A stretch of 64,000 nt of DNA. Source: Hirschia sp964342355 (lineage in GTDB: Bacteria; Pseudomonadota; Alphaproteobacteria; Caulobacterales; Hyphomonadaceae). Under the pieces are notes generated by a model. That model had not been told where the DNA came from and ran no database searches. It saw nothing but the letters and a program-made list of their open reading frames with translations. A program made the position numbers and the translations under genes. Where the stretch lies: contig CAYFFG010000004.1 of NCBI GenBank assembly GCA_964342355.1, positions 1 to 64,000 on the forward strand. Reading direction: 5' to 3'. Below are positions 60,747 through 64,000 of the stretch, piece by piece (the stretch's first letter is position 1; every line of letters starts with the position of its first letter).

Positions 60747-61886
60747 ATGCTCACGCTTGCCTATTCACGCCCGACGAAAGAAGACGCGCCTAAGCGCCAC
60801 CGTATCCTCATTCTTGATGATGACTTGCCCGTACTTTTAACGCTTAAACGCGCATTCCGTCGCGACTATGATGTCGACGTTGCGCTTAACCCAAAGCAAG
60901 CCCTCGAAATCCTATATGCTCGTGACGACATCGCCGTTGTGCTTTCAGACATGAAAATGCCGGGGATGGATGGCGTCGCATTCTTAAAACAAGCCTTTCA
61001 CGCCGCCCCTCAAGCTGCCCGCATTATGCTGACCGGCGACACAAACCGCGACACGGCGATTTCCGCTCTCAACGAAGGTCGCGCTTTCCGTTTCCTTGAA
61101 AAACCCTGCTCCACCGAGGAAATTGAATGTGCAATCCTTGACGGTATCTCAGAATTTGAGCGCAACACGCAGCCAGGCAAGAACATTGTTCAGGTTCTGG
61201 CTGGCTTTCAAAAAAAGCTGAACACACCACTCCAACACATCGCATCTTACGCTAAACTCATCGAGAATGGCTCAGTTACAGCACAATCTATGAAAGAATA
61301 CGCTGAACAGATCCGCGAAAGCAGCTCCGAAGTTCTTGAATCATCTGAAACACTTCTAGACTTGATGATGATGCAATCAGGTTGCTTCACACCAAGCTTT
61401 GAAGTGTTGGAACCAACGCCTTGGATCCGCGCCTCAATCAGCAAATTCCGTCGCCTCGCTCAGGCTAAAGGCATTCACATCAACTTTGACACGCTTGAAG
61501 AACGCTTCGAACTGGAAGCAGACCCAACCATCTTCGCTCGCGCTCTGGATGCTATTTTGCGCACGGCTGTAAAACACGCCCAGATAGATGGGAACATCTC
61601 TGTCATTATTGAGTATGCCGGTGAAGACAGAAGTCACATCACGATCAAAGTATCAGACGATGGCCCTGGCGTTCCAGAACAGGCGCGTAAGATTTTGTCC
61701 CAAAAGAACATGATGCCGTTCCAAGCATCTGACTCAAAGTTTGAAACCCACGAGCTGTGCTTACCTTACATACAGAGCGTCGCTGACGTTCATGGCGGCT
61801 CGTTGGACATATCCCCTTCGGGTGCTGAGACATCTTACATCTCAATGACCCTACCGATTACTCCGCAATGCTTATCCATCTGCTAA
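60747..61886 (+). CDS. Receiver domain fused to a kinase-like module lacking the phospho-acceptor His
   Basis: 379 residues from ATG 60747 (GAGG 8 nt upstream); a TTG at 60741 adds two. Receiver domain with DDD, phospho-Asp68 in LSDMKMP and Lys119 in LEKPC. The second part resembles HisKA-HATPase, but the H-box reads FQKKLNTPLQHI, with Lys156 where the His of HExxTPL should be. The ATP-binding part has DDGPGVP (G1) but a weak G2. It is probably a pseudokinase or a signal-integrating regulator. Followed by a terminator. Confidence 0.8.
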   Translation: MLTLAYSRPTKEDAPKRHRILILDDDLPVLLTLKRAFRRDYDVDVALNPKQALEILYARDDIAVVLSDMKMPGMDGVAFLKQAFHAAPQAARIMLTGDTNRDTAISALNEGRAFRFLEKPCSTEEIECAILDGISEFERNTQPGKNIVQVLAGFQKKLNTPLQHIASYAKLIENGSVTAQSMKEYAEQIRESSSEVLESSETLLDLMMMQSGCFTPSFEVLEPTPWIRASISKFRRLAQAKGIHINFDTLEERFELEADPTIFARALDAILRTAVKHAQIDGNISVIIEYAGEDRSHITIKVSDDGPGVPEQARKILSQKNMMPFQASDSKFETHELCLPYIQSVADVHGGSLDISPSGAETSYISMTLPITPQCLSIC

Positions 61887-61901
61887 GCAACCACCAACTG
61901 A

Positions 61902-61934
61902 AGGGCGAACCCACAAGGTTCGCCCTCTTTTTTT
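61902..61934 (+). terminator. Rho-independent terminator
   Basis: AGGGCGAACC (61902-61911) and GGTTCGCCCT (61917-61926), a perfect 10-bp stem with loop CACAA and a T7 run at 61928-61934 on the plus strand. It ends the receiver-kinase gene. Confidence 0.92.
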
Positions 61935-61952
61935 GCGATACGAATTGAGTGC

Positions 61953-62945
61953 CTAGGCCTTTTTTAGCAACGCAGCAGGTGAAGTCAGCACCATTTTGAC
62001 GAGATCCGCCTGATGCGTCGCGCCGGTCTTAACAAAAACGCGTTTTAGATATGTGCGCGCGCTTGATACTGTCACCCCTGAATTTTCCGCTGCTTCTTCA
62101 AGCCTTTTGCCGCGCGTTAGAGCCAGTGTGATGGTTGCTTCTGCGCGCGTCAGGCCAAACATGCTTTGCAAGGCCTGCGCATCTAAAGAAGACTCTTCTT
62201 CCGGGTCGGTCGACAATAGAACCACGCTTCGCGTGTCTCCGAATTTGCCCTGCGGAATGGCAACAAGATGAACTTCAGGACACCAGCCATCTGCCTCTAA
62301 TTTCACCCAGCGCAACAGGTCTTCCTTGTCGGAAACAGTCGCCTGCAACATGGCGTGAAATTCTTTGGTCTTAATCGCGGTCTTTCCCCGACAGATATTG
62401 TCTTTTCCCAGCAATATTCCGCCTGGGCGGTCCAATAAGACGCGTCCAGCCGGATTGGAGTAAAGTAATTCGCCTGTTCCAGATAAGACTAGAACTGCGG
62501 CATTGATCATCTGTAGAGCCGCCGCAGCATGACGTCCCCCAACCAGACTTTCGGAATAAATATCTTCTAAAGCTTCGGAAATAAACTCAACCAGTTTGTC
62601 ACGCACGATCGGCTTTTGTAAAAAGCGATAGACTTTGAGTTCATTTATGGCGCGAACGACAGTGTTGAAGTCACCCGTTCCCGTCAAATACATGAAACGA
62701 GACTCACCATTTGGATCAAGCCGCATCAGCGCCCGCACAAGCTCCAGGCCGTCAATTTCAGGCATATTCATATCGGACACGACCACATCGGCCTTGTCTA
62801 TTTCAAATGCCTTGATCGCTTTGTCGGGATACTCATAGAAACTGAGCTGCCAATCGCGCTTCGCCATATGTAAAGCACGCCTGACCCCCTCCAGCAGAGC
62901 GGGATCATCATCGACAAACATAATCTTCGGAGCGCTCTTCCTCAT
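61953..62945 (-). CDS. Receiver-PAS-LuxR-type response regulator
   Basis: 330 residues. Receiver (1-125) with VDDD, phospho-Asp in VVVSDMNMP and Lys in FLQKP. A PAS-like middle part (about 140-240, beginning MINAAVLVLSGTGELLYS) and a C-terminal LuxR/FixJ HTH (about 262-320: LTRAEATITLALTRGKRLEE and VSSARTYLKRVF). A DNA-binding output for the signalling island. It converges with the receiver-kinase gene across a terminator. Confidence 0.85.
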   Translation of the reverse strand: MRKSAPKIMFVDDDPALLEGVRRALHMAKRDWQLSFYEYPDKAIKAFEIDKADVVVSDMNMPEIDGLELVRALMRLDPNGESRFMYLTGTGDFNTVVRAINELKVYRFLQKPIVRDKLVEFISEALEDIYSESLVGGRHAAAALQMINAAVLVLSGTGELLYSNPAGRVLLDRPGGILLGKDNICRGKTAIKTKEFHAMLQATVSDKEDLLRWVKLEADGWCPEVHLVAIPQGKFGDTRSVVLLSTDPEEESSLDAQALQSMFGLTRAEATITLALTRGKRLEEAAENSGVTVSSARTYLKRVFVKTGATHQADLVKMVLTSPAALLKKA

Positions 62946-63021
62946 GGCGGAAAAGCTAGTCTCTAGTTGTTTCCCAATTGTGAATGTAAGCCCGTCAATC
63001 TGTTAACAAAATGACCGGTGA

Positions 63022-64000
63022 TTACGGTTTTATAGCTTGCTCAAACGCATCGCAAATCCGGTGGGCTTGCCCATCTGAAAGGTAAGGGTGCATTGGCAGC
63101 GACAAGACTTGCGTCGCCGCTTTACGGCTGTTGCTCAAAGGGTCAGCACCAGCATAGTGCTTAAATGCTTCCATGTCCTGCAACGGCGTATCGTAATAAA
63201 TGGCTGTGGGTACGCCCGCATTCTGCAGTTTAGCCCTTACGCTATCACGATTTTCAACACTGACTGTATACAGCCCATACCCGCTTAACGCGCCAGGTTG
63301 CGCTTGTTGACGCTCAACAACGCCTTCAAGGCGCTGATCGTAGATCGACGCAATAGCTTGGCGGCGTTGATACTCTGCGCCAAAAATTTCCAGTTTCTCA
63401 CTGACAACCGCACATTGGATTGAATCACATCGACCGTTAATACCGACACGAACAGACACTTTGCGCTGACTGTCCGTTCCGTGCCAACGAATGGAACGAA
63501 GGATATCAGCAAAGTCCTTGTCGGTGGTCAGAATAGCGCCGCCATCACCATATCCGCCCAACGATTTAGTCGGATAGAATGACGTGCCAGTGATCTCTGC
63601 TATCGCCCCAACCCATTTTCCATTCAGCTTACCGCCGAACGCCTGAGCGCCGTCAGCAACCACACGCAACCCATAAGCGTCTGCGATCGGCAAAATGGCG
63701 TCATAATCAGCTGGGAGCCCGTAAAGATCGACAGGCATAACCGCCCGCGCGCGCAAGTCACGACGCGCTTTAACCGCTTTTATCTGACGCTCAAGATCAA
63801 CTGGACACATGTTGAATGTTTTCAGATCAACATCAACGAACACTGGCGTCGCGCCAGCCAGAAGAACAGCATTTGCCGTCGCGTTATACGTAAAAGCAGG
63901 GATAAAAACAGCGTCTCCGTGTCCATATCCCAAAGCGATCAACGGCATGACCAGCGCTTGTGTGCCGGATCCCACAGCAACAGCATCCGCAGCGCCAGTC
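63022..64000 (-). CDS. DegT/DnrJ/EryC1/StrS-type sugar aminotransferase (5' end outside the window)
   Basis: At least 326 residues, continuing past the right edge (the frame is open to 64000, with ADAVAVGSGTQAL at the end). PLP enzyme: the internal-aldimine Lys lies in SFYPTKSLGGYGDGGAIL, the PLP-binding Asp/Gln in VVADGAQAFGGK, and the C-terminal domain ends LSLPMHPYLSDGQAHRICDA. These enzymes aminate keto sugars for polysaccharide or O-antigen. The first in-frame start within the window is a GTG at 63975, but the protein extends further upstream. Confidence 0.93.
   Translation of the reverse strand, partial: TGAADAVAVGSGTQALVMPLIALGYGHGDAVFIPAFTYNATANAVLLAGATPVFVDVDLKTFNMCPVDLERQIKAVKARRDLRARAVMPVDLYGLPADYDAILPIADAYGLRVVADGAQAFGGKLNGKWVGAIAEITGTSFYPTKSLGGYGDGGAILTTDKDFADILRSIRWHGTDSQRKVSVRVGINGRCDSIQCAVVSEKLEIFGAEYQRRQAIASIYDQRLEGVVERQQAQPGALSGYGLYTVSVENRDSVRAKLQNAGVPTAIYYDTPLQDMEAFKHYAGADPLSNSRKAATQVLSLPMHPYLSDGQAHRICDAFEQAIKP

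Overview
The window looks like part of an alphaproteobacterial chromosome, probably from a marine or aquatic lineage near the Hyphomonadaceae/Caulobacterales. This is inferred from the families present (DUF3297, an H-NOX-like protein beside a histidine kinase, a moaB-moaC-mobA-moaA operon, several receiver-domain regulators) and from a base composition close to 50% GC. Nothing here fixes the genus. There is no rRNA, tRNA, CRISPR array, transposase or prophage.

Region 1-10.6 kb is mostly housekeeping on the minus strand: guaA, a START-like secreted protein, a small membrane protein, an RsmB-type rRNA methyltransferase, a HEPN-like and a TIR-like gene side by side, guaB, rlmE, a Ppx/GppA phosphatase and an OmpA-like porin with a 19-residue proline run. 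Region 11-14 kb is a four-gene molybdenum cofactor operon. Region 14-17.1 kb holds a TauE-type permease, two small envelope proteins, an acyl-homoserine-lactone synthase (LuxI family) with a long C-terminal extension and no LuxR partner nearby, and a DUF3297 gene.

Region 17.4-33.7 kb is an exopolysaccharide locus: a GT4 transferase, a Wzc-like polymerase/kinase, a Wzx-like flippase, an FAD oxidoreductase, a GT4-GT2 fusion, a Wzy-like polymerase, a large HAD protein, a hexapeptide acetyltransferase, and an SGNH-like protein with an MBOAT O-acyltransferase. Together these could build, flip, polymerise and acylate a surface polymer. No outer-membrane exporter (Wza) is in the window.

Region 33.7-46.5 kb is the accessory part. 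It has a flavodoxin-fold oxidoreductase, small lipoproteins, and a CGNR regulator divergent from a hydrolase/oxidoreductase operon across a GTAAC/GTTAC operator-like array. A repeat patch follows, with a nonsense-interrupted GIY-YIG gene and four palindromes, then an AT-rich solo OLD-family nuclease, uvrB, an unrecognised two-gene membrane system (four-TM coiled-coil protein plus a tethered VWA-like protein), and OsmC.

Region 46.5-64 kb holds a GGDEF-EAL protein, a processive-type GT2, DUF599, a DUF6702 + M1 aminopeptidase pair and nadE. It then carries a signalling island: an H-NOX-like protein lacking the heme ligand, a histidine kinase, HDOD and HD-like response regulators, a receiver fused to a kinase-like module lacking the H-box His, and a receiver-LuxR regulator. 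A DegT-type aminotransferase runs off the right edge.

Three genes (guaB, 15293 and 34811) have a hairpin whose 3' arm contains the ribosome-binding site. Coordinates, motifs and inverted repeats were read directly from the sequence. Family names come from recognising motifs, without database searches.
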